42,581 bases of DNA. Source: Candidatus Bathyarchaeota archaeon (GTDB lineage Archaea; Thermoproteota; Bathyarchaeia; 40CM-2-53-6). The notes beneath the pieces are model-generated. The model saw only the letters and a list, made by a program, of their open reading frames with translations, did no database searches and had not been told where the DNA came from. Where the stretch lies: the NCBI GenBank assembly GCA_005888755.1, contig VBBQ01000035.1, positions 1-42,581 on the forward strand. Reading direction: 5' to 3'. Positions 32,914 to 40,220 of the stretch are shown one piece after another; the first letter of the stretch is position 1; every line of letters begins with the position of its first letter. The translations under genes and the position numbers were made by a program.

Positions 32914-33477
32914 CTAACGAATCAGAGGGGACCTTACACGTTCCCCTAGACGCCTCACAACAGCAGTCCCGAACAGCGCTCCCAAGGCGCCCACGAGAGT
33001 ATCCCCGACAAGAGCCGTGACCCATATGACTAAAAGTGTTGGAACTCCGAAGCCATGGAAGAATCCAAACAACTGAAGCATGGCTAGACCGAAGACAGCC
33101 ATCGCAAGATTGCCCAGGGCTCCGGCAACGACGAATCGCTTCCTCGATAAGCTGTCGAAGATGTGATCTCCCGCGCGCAAAGTGAGGTCGAATACAAGCC
33201 CATTGGGAATTAGGGCGAGGGTAACTGCCAGTGGCGCCCCTGGTGTTGTTATGAGGATAAGACCGGTGACTGTTCCTAGAATGGTTGCGGACCAGGGTTT
33301 GCGTGTCAGCGAGACCAGGATCGTGAAGATTGCCGATATCAGAAAGAACAGGTCCACTTCTCTGATTGTATGTCCGAGCGTTACACCAGACACGTAACTA
33401 TAGCCAAGATACAAGGCGGACATTCCCGCGACGAGTGCTAGGTCACGACTCGTGAAGGAGCCGCTCTTGTTGTCCAT
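32914..33477 (-). CDS. multi-pass membrane protein, ECF-transporter S-component-like
   Basis: A 187-residue protein with about five to six hydrophobic segments: LALVAGMSALYLGYSYVSG, FFLISAIFTILVSLT, ILGTVTGLILITTPGAPLAV, FVVAGALGNLAMAVFGLAML and VIWVTALVGDTLVGALGALF. The pattern, with short polar ends and RKPWSA between helices 2 and 3, resembles substrate-binding S components of energy-coupling factor vitamin transporters. The energising EcfA/T genes are not in the window. The substrate is unknown. Convergent with korB. Confidence 0.65.
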   Translation of the reverse strand: MDNKSGSFTSRDLALVAGMSALYLGYSYVSGVTLGHTIREVDLFFLISAIFTILVSLTRKPWSATILGTVTGLILITTPGAPLAVTLALIPNGLVFDLTLRAGDHIFDSLSRKRFVVAGALGNLAMAVFGLAMLQLFGFFHGFGVPTLLVIWVTALVGDTLVGALGALFGTAVVRRLGERVRSPLIR

Positions 33478-33609
33478 TCTCCTAGGCCTCTTGGAAAATT
33501 CTCTGGGGAGCTGCCTTACCCTGAAGTATGAAGGGTACTAGTCAATACTGTAGAGGACCGAAATAACGGTCGAGCTCGCAGGGATTGTTCTTCCAGGTCT
33601 GTAGATACC

Positions 33610-34065
33610 CTACTTGTGGCCGGCCATCCATTTCTTCTCTTCCTTATTCGGAGTGAGCTGGCATCCGGAAGACCAGAGGAAGGTTCTGGCTGTCGATGGA
33701 CCTACGTGCTGAAATCTATCTTGGACATTTGTCTGCAAACGCTCCTCGTCTTTACCATAGGAGTCGATGTACTTCTTGACTGAACCGAACTCTTTCTCCA
33801 GTTTCAGGAACTCGCCTGCGTTATGGATCGTTGCCCGTATCTTCTTCTCATTACGGACGATTCCTGCGTTGCCCATCAACCTCTTGATGTCTTTCTCGGT
33901 GAACTTGGCGACTTTGGGAAGGGAGAATTGTGCGAATGCCTTCTGGAAATCAAGCCACTTGTTCTCGACCACGGTCCAGTTGAGTCCTGCTGTGAAAACA
34001 GACTTGGTCAGTCGTTCGAAATACTCAGCGTCGTCCTTCGGTGGTTTCATGCTCCTCGGAGACAT
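33610..34065 (-). CDS. DNA-3-methyladenine glycosylase I-like protein (Tag family)
   Basis: A 151-residue protein. AGLNWTVVENKWLDFQKAF followed by VAKFTEKDIKRLM and GIVRNEKKIRATIHNA is the Tag signature. The N-terminal zinc-binding part of bacterial Tag is missing or shortened, which is common in archaeal relatives. It would remove 3-methyladenine in base-excision repair; with the AlkA-type protein at 9306 the cell has two alkyl-base glycosylase types. Its start region is divergent from the winged-helix gene at 34208. Confidence 0.8.
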   Translation of the reverse strand: MSPRSMKPPKDDAEYFERLTKSVFTAGLNWTVVENKWLDFQKAFAQFSLPKVAKFTEKDIKRLMGNAGIVRNEKKIRATIHNAGEFLKLEKEFGSVKKYIDSYGKDEERLQTNVQDRFQHVGPSTARTFLWSSGCQLTPNKEEKKWMAGHK

Positions 34066-34124
34066 GTTGTCTGAACGATGGATTTGCGATATTTATGCGC
34101 CCCGCTTTTTCCTGGTCAAGCCAG

Positions 34125-34183
34125 GCTTACTTGATACGCTTGGGGCAACCTACTTGGTAGCCGTCTACTACCAGGTTTATAAT
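34125..34183 (+). promoter_or_regulatory. operator and TATA box of the winged-helix gene, same as doxX
   Basis: TACTTGGTAG, 7 nt, CTACCAG, one base, TTTATAAT at about 34151-34182 matches the doxX promoter at 19634-19666 with identical spacing; similarity extends upstream through ACTTGATA and CAACC. The TATA box ends 25 nt before the ATG at 34208. The spacer bases differ between the two copies, while half-sites and TATA box are identical, which is the pattern of selected regulator contacts. Confidence 0.75.
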
Positions 34184-34207
34184 CAGGTCACAAGGCTAGA
34201 ACCATAG

Positions 34208-34846
34208 ATGGTCACTACGAAAGAGAACCCTCTCGGATTCCCAGAGCTCGTCGAATCTGGTGAGATCGAGCTCACGCCGAGGGATAGTAACATCCTCCAA
34301 GCAATCCAAGAAGAAGGCTTGACTGTCTTTGCATTCGACGGATTGAAGCGCCTTCTCGGCGTTCATCAGGAGATGTTGTCTAGGGTTCTCGACAGATTGG
34401 AGGATGAAGGTCTTGTAGAGAAGGTGTCCGAAGGGTATAGGTTGACAGTGAGAGGCAACCAACAGGCCCCTCGTCCTCTAAGCTCGACTCAACCACGGAT
34501 CCCAATTGTCCAATCCCTACTCCCGCATGATATTGATGTTCAGAGGATAATCGCAGGACTCAAGGGGCGCTGGTTCGGAAGTCTACGCTGGCTAGGATAC
34601 TCACAGAACGAGGAGGGCCTCGTTCTGAAATGGATCACTGAGGAGGACAGCATCCAGATAGATGCGAAGTTCACCGAGAACTACCTCAGCATCGACGCCA
34701 AGGTAGGAGGGGAAAGAGACACTAGTCAAGCAGTGAAAGCGTCGCACCAGCTTATGGGTCACATTTCACGACTCTACGGCGGACCCAGACGTGGCCGGAA
34801 CATGTTAACGCCGGTTGCGTTCTTTCCGGACATGTCTTTCGCCTAG
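34208..34846 (+). CDS. winged-helix regulator with C-terminal sensor-like domain
   Basis: A 212-residue protein. Residues 20-80 form a winged helix: LTPRDSNILQAIQEEG, FDGLKRLLGVHQEML, SRVLDRLEDEGLVEKV with wing EGYRLTVRG. Residues 105-200 form an alpha/beta domain (GRWFGSLRWLGYSQNEEGLV ... IDAKFTENYLSIDAKV) of unknown ligand. It is preceded by a palindromic operator shared with doxX, so I infer that it represses or activates itself and doxX. It does not match a regulator family that I can name. Confidence 0.8.
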   Translation: MVTTKENPLGFPELVESGEIELTPRDSNILQAIQEEGLTVFAFDGLKRLLGVHQEMLSRVLDRLEDEGLVEKVSEGYRLTVRGNQQAPRPLSSTQPRIPIVQSLLPHDIDVQRIIAGLKGRWFGSLRWLGYSQNEEGLVLKWITEEDSIQIDAKFTENYLSIDAKVGGERDTSQAVKASHQLMGHISRLYGGPRRGRNMLTPVAFFPDMSFA

Positions 34847-34889
34847 CCTTGTGACCCGGGTTAGCACTCCTCGGTCAACAAATAGCTCC

Positions 34890-34906
34890 ACCCACTCTTA
34901 GTGGGT
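34890..34906 (+). promoter_or_regulatory. perfect inverted repeat in the htrA leader
   Basis: ACCCACT-CTT-AGTGGGT, 7-bp arms and 3-nt centre, lies 11 nt before the ATG at 34918 and overlaps the region just upstream of the GGTGA ribosome-binding site. It could be an operator or an mRNA hairpin controlling access to that site. Confidence 0.5.
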
Positions 34907-34917
34907 AAGGTGAAAAA

Positions 34918-35841
34918 ATGAGTAAACAAACAAATTCGTCAGCGATACTTGAATCAATCTCCGACGCAATAGTCGATGTTACAGAGAAAGTCTCTCAATC
35001 CGTCGTCCGGGTAGGAGCCGGAAGATGGAGAGGCGGAACAGGAACCGTCTGGAGCAAAGACGGACACATCGTCACAAGCAACCACGTCATCGGTGATATG
35101 CGCGAAGTCGAAGTAGGCTTCAGCGACGGAACGAAACACACAGCCAAAGTAGTGGGACGAGACCCATACTCGGACATTGCACTGTTGAAGATCGACTCGA
35201 ACAACCTCACACCAGTTGATCAAGGAAACTCCGACAATCTAAAAGTCGGACAGTTCGTCCTCGCAGTAAGCAACCCCTTCGGCAGACAACCAAGCGCCAC
35301 ATCAGGAATCGTAACCAACCCAGCATACAATGTACGTGGATGGTGGGGAGCATCAATGGACAAGGTCGTAGTCTCAGACGCACGTCTCAACCCAGGATAC
35401 TCCGGCGGACCATTGGTCGACGCTAGGGGTAGACTTATCGGAATCAACGCTGCATACGCCAACAACCGCGGAATCTCAGTACCAGTCAACACCGTCAAGA
35501 GCGTCATCGACAAGCTAATGCACGATGGAAAGATCAAGCGCGCATACATGGGCATCACCGCAGACAGTATCAACCTACCAGACAACCTATCCGAGCAAGC
35601 CAGTATCGGCCAAGACGCTGGACTGATCGTCTACGGCGTAGACCAGGACAGCTCTGCGAAGAAAGCAGGCCTAGCAATAGGCGATGTTATTGTGAAGCTC
35701 GACGGGAAACCGGTTGAGAGCCTCATGGAGCTTCGCGGACTACTCGACGACAAAGCCATCGGAAGACACGTCAACATATCGGTGCTTCGCGGAGAAAAGC
35801 TCACACAGCTGACGATAACCCCAACCGAAGCAGAAGAGTAA
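34918..35841 (+). CDS. HtrA/DegP-type serine protease with PDZ domain, apparently cytosolic
   Basis: A 307-residue protein. Trypsin-like domain with catalytic His56 (SNHVIGD), Asp86 (PYSDIALLK) and Ser162 (NPGYSGGPL). A PDZ domain fills about residues 200-302 (DAGLIVYGVDQDSSAKKAGL and IGDVIVKLDGKPV). HtrA enzymes degrade or refold damaged proteins. There is no signal peptide or membrane helix, which is unusual since bacterial homologues are exported. GGTGA ribosome-binding site 5 nt before the start, a perfect inverted repeat just upstream, and a hairpin-plus-T-run terminator after the stop suggest a self-contained transcription unit. Confidence 0.93.
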   Translation: MSKQTNSSAILESISDAIVDVTEKVSQSVVRVGAGRWRGGTGTVWSKDGHIVTSNHVIGDMREVEVGFSDGTKHTAKVVGRDPYSDIALLKIDSNNLTPVDQGNSDNLKVGQFVLAVSNPFGRQPSATSGIVTNPAYNVRGWWGASMDKVVVSDARLNPGYSGGPLVDARGRLIGINAAYANNRGISVPVNTVKSVIDKLMHDGKIKRAYMGITADSINLPDNLSEQASIGQDAGLIVYGVDQDSSAKKAGLAIGDVIVKLDGKPVESLMELRGLLDDKAIGRHVNISVLRGEKLTQLTITPTEAEE

Positions 35842-35855
35842 GCAAACCCAAGACT

Positions 35856-35886
35856 CTGGCCCCAAGCCAGGGTCAATTTTTCTCGT
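35856..35886 (+). terminator. hairpin and T-run after htrA
   Basis: CTGGC-CCCAA-GCCAG (35856-35870) followed by a T-rich ATTTTTCT stretch, beginning 14 nt after the htrA stop codon. Archaeal termination depends mainly on the T-run; the stem may help. Confidence 0.5.
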
Positions 35887-35986
35887 TTCATTCTTGAGTC
35901 ATATTTCCTCCCTCGAGGTCATTTTCTCATGGAGGATAGTTTCCAGTAAATGTTGATAGGAAAGCTGCTCACTCTATAGATCGATA

Positions 35987-36538
35987 ATGTCAACCGAATC
36001 AGGTTCTAGTCAGAAGCCGTCTCAGTCAGCAATCGATCTTACGAGTATGACCCCAATGGAGTTCACAGTAATTTCCGAACCGTGGACTAAGTACAAACTG
36101 GAAGATCAGACCAAGCTCTTCGTGAAACTTGTAGTGGTCAAGGTTGTCAGGGGACTGAATGAGCAGGGACAACCTTCCTACAATATGAACGCGCAGAACA
36201 TTATTGCAACTCATGGTGCCCCGAACCTTAGAGGTCAGCCCACGACGACCCAGCTTAACCTGGCGGACCCTTCATCCTACAAGGTCGTTGCAAGCCTTGA
36301 TTTTGACCGAGTTGGGGATGAGAAGTGGAACGAGTATCATCTTACTGATGGAACGGTTCTGAAGGCGAGGCTCGAACTGTCTAACGTGTCGAGAATAGAC
36401 AAGTATCAAGGCGATGGCGACCCTGTGTATCTTGTCAATACAAGTCAGCCCCTCGTCAGGTTCAAGGTTTCCGACCAGGTCCTGAGATCAGTCAAGGCTC
36501 CGGTTCGACAGCCGGACGTTAAGGCACCCTATGGATAG
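35987..36538 (+). CDS. beta-rich protein of unknown function
   Basis: A 183-residue protein: a Ser/Gln-rich N-terminus, then a predicted beta domain (MEFTVISEPWTKYKLED, TKLFVKLVVVKVVRG) and a segment YKVVASLDFDRVGDEKWNEY with LTDGTVLKARLELSNVSRID. The C-terminus contains VRFKVSDQVLRSV. No signal peptide and no catalytic motif. I do not recognise the family. It is monocistronic, 145 nt after htrA. Confidence 0.75.
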   Translation: MSTESGSSQKPSQSAIDLTSMTPMEFTVISEPWTKYKLEDQTKLFVKLVVVKVVRGLNEQGQPSYNMNAQNIIATHGAPNLRGQPTTTQLNLADPSSYKVVASLDFDRVGDEKWNEYHLTDGTVLKARLELSNVSRIDKYQGDGDPVYLVNTSQPLVRFKVSDQVLRSVKAPVRQPDVKAPYG

Positions 36539-36616
36539 AGGCTCGATCGTTTCCAGTCATGTCTAGTCTAGTTGGGCCATGGGCCAATCGGGGTGGTGGG
36601 TATAGGCCGTTTCTAG

Positions 36617-37000
36617 CTATCTTCTTTCGTTGATCTTGGATGCCAATTCAACCATCTCCAGCATCTCATTGTATTCCTTCTTGTAGGCAAGGAATAGCGC
36701 TGAATGCTTCGGATAACGTGAGAGCAATTGATCTATCTTGGCACCGAGGGATGGTTCGGGGTTCAGACTGAAACCTGATAGTTTAAGGCTCTGCCCTTTC
36801 ATTACTCTAGATACAAGGCCAGCATTGTATCCGTCCCACTCGACGAGATTGGCATGAAAGTCGCTGATTTCCTCGAGTTCCTCGTCTTCAATTTCGCCGG
36901 GCACAAGTTTCGAAAGGCTCGGAAATGGATGAAGATGCGCTTTCCAATTCGCCGCCAGGAGTTCCATTTCAGGATCTGAAATCTTGCCCAAGTCACTCAA
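36617..37000 (-). CDS. helical protein of unknown function
   Basis: A 127-residue, mostly helical and acidic protein (MELLAANWKAHLHPFPSL, EDEELEEISDFHANLVEWDG, KIDQLLSRYPKHSALFLAYK). No motif is recognised. It follows the HIT gene 52 nt downstream on the same strand and could be part of the adenosyltransferase-HIT unit. Confidence 0.65.
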   Translation of the reverse strand: MSDLGKISDPEMELLAANWKAHLHPFPSLSKLVPGEIEDEELEEISDFHANLVEWDGYNAGLVSRVMKGQSLKLSGFSLNPEPSLGAKIDQLLSRYPKHSALFLAYKKEYNEMLEMVELASKINERR

Positions 37001-37052
37001 GCCTAGGTGATGTTTGGTTCCTTTGGCGTCTTCCCGGTATCAATATGTGACT

Positions 37053-37472
37053 CTATCCCTCGATTGCAGCTTTGATCTTTCTACCAATCTGTTCTAGATC
37101 TGCGTCGCTCGCGTTCTTTCGTTCCGGGAAACCGCCAGGCAATTCGTGAATGTAGCGTGGAATAACGTGTACATGCATATGGAATACTTCCTGGGACGCG
37201 GCTCGACCGTTTGACTGGCCGATATTGATCCCGTCAGCCTTGGAGGCTTTCATCACCCCTCGCATAACCTTGGCTACAGAGACGAACACTCTTCCCACCT
37301 CACCGGGTGGCATCTCAACCATGCTCGGATAGTGCTTTTTCGGAATTACTAGAGTGTGTCCGGGATTCAACGGGTGAATATCTAGGAAACCCAGCGAATG
37401 TTCGTCTTCAAAGACGATTACGGCTCCTGCTTTTTTCGAGACGATCTTGCAGAAGATGCAATCCTCATTCAT
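37053..37472 (-). CDS. HIT-family hydrolase
   Basis: About 139 residues from ATG 37472 (a longer open frame to 37523 overlaps the upstream gene). It opens CIFCKIVSKKAGAVIVFED and carries the histidine triad HMHVHVIPR near residue 98. HIT proteins hydrolyse nucleoside phosphoramidates or dinucleotides; the exact substrate is unknown. Its start overlaps the adenosyltransferase stop by 8 nt, indicating translational coupling. Confidence 0.9.
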   Translation of the reverse strand: MNEDCIFCKIVSKKAGAVIVFEDEHSLGFLDIHPLNPGHTLVIPKKHYPSMVEMPPGEVGRVFVSVAKVMRGVMKASKADGINIGQSNGRAASQEVFHMHVHVIPRYIHELPGGFPERKNASDADLEQIGRKIKAAIEG

Positions 37473-38007
37473 GAGTCCATTCCTCTTCCCTGACCTTGTC
37501 TCGCTGGTTTGCCCACCGGGCAAGATCGAATAGGAGGCTTGACAACCGGTTCACGTAAGGAATGGCCTCCGGATTAATCGCCTCTATCTTGGCCAGTGCC
37601 GTGACCCGTCTCTCAGCTCGCCGACAAACAGCTCTTGCGACGTGAAGCTGGGCGCCGGCAACGCTTCCTGTTGGAAGAATGAATCTTCGCAACGGCTTCA
37701 GCTTGACATGAATCGCGTCAATCGTCTTCTCCAAATTGTCAACATGGGATTTGCTAATGCGTGGAACATTCGCGCTGACAAGCTCAGAAGCAAGGTCTCC
37801 CCCAAGCGTGAAGAGATCCTCCTGAACAGTCTTCAGAACCTTCTTTGTCTTTGCGTCCTTTGCAATCGCCCGTGCCAATCCTATCTGCGAGTTCAGCTCG
37901 TCAACCGCTCCGTACGCTTCCACCCTCGGATTCTCCTTTCCAACCCGGGTCCCGCCATAGAGACCCGTCTCTCCCCTGTCGCCAGTCCGGGTGTATCCTT
38001 TCATCAA
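37465..38007 (-). CDS. cob(I)alamin adenosyltransferase, PduO type
   Basis: A 180-residue trimeric-type adenosyltransferase. The N-terminal ATP loop TRTGDRGETGLYGGTRVGK is the PduO signature, followed by VEAYGAVDELNSQIGLAR, RAVCRRAERRVTALA and NRLSSLLFDLARWAN. It transfers adenosyl from ATP to cobalamin, making coenzyme B12. The presence of this gene implies B12-dependent enzymes in the cell. It overlaps the downstream HIT gene by 8 nt. Confidence 0.93.
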   Translation of the reverse strand: MMKGYTRTGDRGETGLYGGTRVGKENPRVEAYGAVDELNSQIGLARAIAKDAKTKKVLKTVQEDLFTLGGDLASELVSANVPRISKSHVDNLEKTIDAIHVKLKPLRRFILPTGSVAGAQLHVARAVCRRAERRVTALAKIEAINPEAIPYVNRLSSLLFDLARWANQRDKVREEEWTHE

Positions 38008-38240
38008 GCCTGGGAGTCCACGTAACGATTCAGAACGGATTGTTGCTTATAGTAGCTTAGGTGGAGTTCTGTCCACTGAGTGAGCCTTGCTGTCTCCTGA
38101 ATTACTCATGAATTACAGAATTATTTGTCGCTCCCTGGGTGTCTCATGAGCCACCAATCAAACTGAAAGCAGGAGAACCAGATGAATCATGAAGAAGTTA
38201 GCCTGAATGGCGCGAAGCAGCTAGGTCTTCCTCACAAAGC

Positions 38241-38819
38241 ATGCTTGAGGACTGCAATTACTGGATTTCTCGCTTACAGCCCCGAAAAAGAACGCTAACT
38301 TCAGAAGAGTGTTTTCACCTTTGGTCCGAGCTTGGATACCTAAGGTTTCACATTTGGTCCAAGACGTTGTCGAAGGAAGAGTCTGACGTACTGGGCGCAA
38401 GTGCCCAGAAACTTCAAGAGCAGTTGTCGGAAGCGGTCGTTCGTTATACAGTTCCACATGCCAAGACTTCGATATTGCTCGTTCGACTTGAGGATGAAAT
38501 GATGAACGTCATTGAAAAGATGCAACACTGGATAAGCAGGGCCAACCAATTACTGAAAGAGCATAACCTCGCCGAATCATGGGATCAGACGGAGTTCGAT
38601 AGTTGGATCCAGGATCTAATGGACGATATTGGCTACACATTAGAGTTGCTAGGAGCAATGAAACTGTCTTTGTCTACAAAGGCCACTGACTCGCTCGCGA
38701 ACCTCGAGAAAAACCTTAGGGGTATTTTTCCGGAATCAGTCAGGCAATATAGGGAGAGCGGACATTATCCCATCGACGCTGGGAGGAAAGTTTGGCCAGA
38801 GTCGTTCTGGTGGCGCTAG
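38241..38819 (+). CDS. helical protein of unknown function
   Basis: A 192-residue, largely helical protein: SEECFHLWSELGYLRFHIWS, LEDEMMNVIEKMQHWIS, WIQDLMDDIGYTLELLGAM, and a C-terminal RKVWPESFWWR. No known motif. It lies between divergent and convergent neighbours without an operon partner, convergent with the nreA gene. The N-terminal 15 residues may be misassigned because the preceding sequence is coding-like in a second frame. Confidence 0.6.
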   Translation: MLEDCNYWISRLQPRKRTLTSEECFHLWSELGYLRFHIWSKTLSKEESDVLGASAQKLQEQLSEAVVRYTVPHAKTSILLVRLEDEMMNVIEKMQHWISRANQLLKEHNLAESWDQTEFDSWIQDLMDDIGYTLELLGAMKLSLSTKATDSLANLEKNLRGIFPESVRQYRESGHYPIDAGRKVWPESFWWR

Positions 38820-38869
38820 GTCAATCGGTGAGCGCTATGGTATCAGCCCATCTGATGGAACATGAGCTT

Positions 38870-40123
38870 CTACAGCCAATTAGACAGATGTTTCTGGGTC
38901 CTATGGTAGCTTAGCAATCGGCTCGCCTCTGCCCAGTTTCTGTAGGGGATTAGTAGTCTCATCCGCGCCTCCGAAAGAGCACCCTCAAGACTCGTGAACC
39001 TCGACGGGTCTCCTGTAAGCGCTCTCCTTGCAAGTTCCCTGAATCTCCATACTCCGAGGGGAACCCATTCCTTTGTTACTTCGAGGAAGACGATTGCTCC
39101 GGCTTGTCGCCGATTCTTGTTAAGATACTCCAGGACAGGAAGCCTTGAGGCGTGGTAGGCACCTGCGATGTTGGTGGGATAGTCTTTCCTTCCCCTGTTG
39201 AGTTCGTAATCACCAAACACCTCCGGCCTCGGCCCAGTCAACCAGCCTTCCAAAGCTTCGAACATCCAGCTGGTCGGGAAGAGGAGAACGTGCACGTTGT
39301 TGCCCACAGAGCGGGCGCTGAACAAGCGGAACTCGTCGAGTCGAGGATACTCTGAGACCTTTCTTCGAAGGTCCTTCGCCAGAATATCGTCAATTGCCGT
39401 AATGCTCCATTCCGTCGGGACTAGCCTACGTGTCCTGCTGGATCCAAGGAGACCGATAGAGAACATTCTGACAATGTGCTGCTGAGATATCCCATTCTGG
39501 TAAAGGAATTGAGCACCCTCGTTGGCAGGAAGGTCGGTGTCGGATACGACTTTGTCGATTTGTCGCGGGACGTCCGGGTTACTTGCCAGGCTGAGCCGTT
39601 CTACAACTCCTGAAGGCCCGTGGGGCGAGCTTCTTGTTAGCAAGTTGATTCTTACGTACGGTTTCTTCTTTAGGACGAGTTCAGTGTCGGTTGGAGTCTC
39701 TGACATCACGATCTCCTGGACTAACGACAATGTCTTGTCCGGGTTTCGAGCGTCTTGGACCCTTACCGTAGATTTTCCTCGAACCAGACCGAACCTGTAT
39801 CGTAGCAGTTCGTCTATCGATTTGTCAAGCCACCGATCCGGAGCATCAAGCAAGGAGGGGTCCGGCTCCTGCAACACTGGGACGAGGGGACCTGCCAGGA
39901 GGTTGGGATAGCCGTAGCTGCCCAGAAAGACGCCCGGGGGAGAGGCTCCGAAAAACTCGGTCTTCCCAACCACCTTCTCGATATCGACTAGACTCTTCGC
40001 CCTGAGGAAAACAGGGCAGCGGGAGGCGTTCTGGACGCAAACTAGCCGGTTTCCTTTGCAGATCTCACATGATACCTCGTGGCTCTGTTCGCTTCGTGGT
40101 GGCCGGTAGAGTGTCTCCTGCAA
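38870..40123 (-). CDS. nreA: archaeal DNA repair protein NreA
   Basis: A 417-residue protein with the Nre family layout. The N-terminal zinc finger is CEICKGNRLVC then CPVFLRA. Next are FGASPPGVFLGSYGYPNLLAGPLVP, RYRFGLVRG and the PHGPSG region. The C-terminal domain has IVRMFSIGLLGSSRTRRLVPTEWSITAIDD and DYPTNIAGAYHASRLPVLEYL. The C-terminus QKHLSNWL resembles a PCNA-interacting peptide (Q-x-x-L-x-x-aromatic), as described for this family. NreA acts in repair of DNA damage with PCNA. It is divergent from the radical SAM gene. Confidence 0.92.
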   Translation of the reverse strand: MQETLYRPPRSEQSHEVSCEICKGNRLVCVQNASRCPVFLRAKSLVDIEKVVGKTEFFGASPPGVFLGSYGYPNLLAGPLVPVLQEPDPSLLDAPDRWLDKSIDELLRYRFGLVRGKSTVRVQDARNPDKTLSLVQEIVMSETPTDTELVLKKKPYVRINLLTRSSPHGPSGVVERLSLASNPDVPRQIDKVVSDTDLPANEGAQFLYQNGISQQHIVRMFSIGLLGSSRTRRLVPTEWSITAIDDILAKDLRRKVSEYPRLDEFRLFSARSVGNNVHVLLFPTSWMFEALEGWLTGPRPEVFGDYELNRGRKDYPTNIAGAYHASRLPVLEYLNKNRRQAGAIVFLEVTKEWVPLGVWRFRELARRALTGDPSRFTSLEGALSEARMRLLIPYRNWAEASRLLSYHRTQKHLSNWL

Positions 40124-40186
40124 TCTTATCGCCTGCCAGGTAAGGAAAACAATTTCAAGTCGGCCAGGATCGTCCTATACCTAGCC

Positions 40187-40214
40187 ACGGCGGGTTCAAA
40201 TCCGTTTCCCGCCG
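40187..40214 (+). promoter_or_regulatory. 7-bp hairpin before the radical SAM gene
   Basis: CGGCGGG (40187-40193) pairs perfectly with CCCGCCG (40208-40214); the 14-nt loop contains TTCAAAT. It ends 6 nt before the candidate GTG start at 40221 and could affect translation. The loop resembles a tRNA T loop, but no tRNA could be folded around it. Confidence 0.4.
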
Positions 40215-40220
40215 GTTCTG

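Noticed and set aside
40130-40220. T-loop-like TTCAAAT in a G/C stem, possible further tRNA
   Set aside because: The CGGCGGG/CCCGCCG stem encloses 14 nt rather than 7, and no acceptor, D or anticodon arm could be found upstream.
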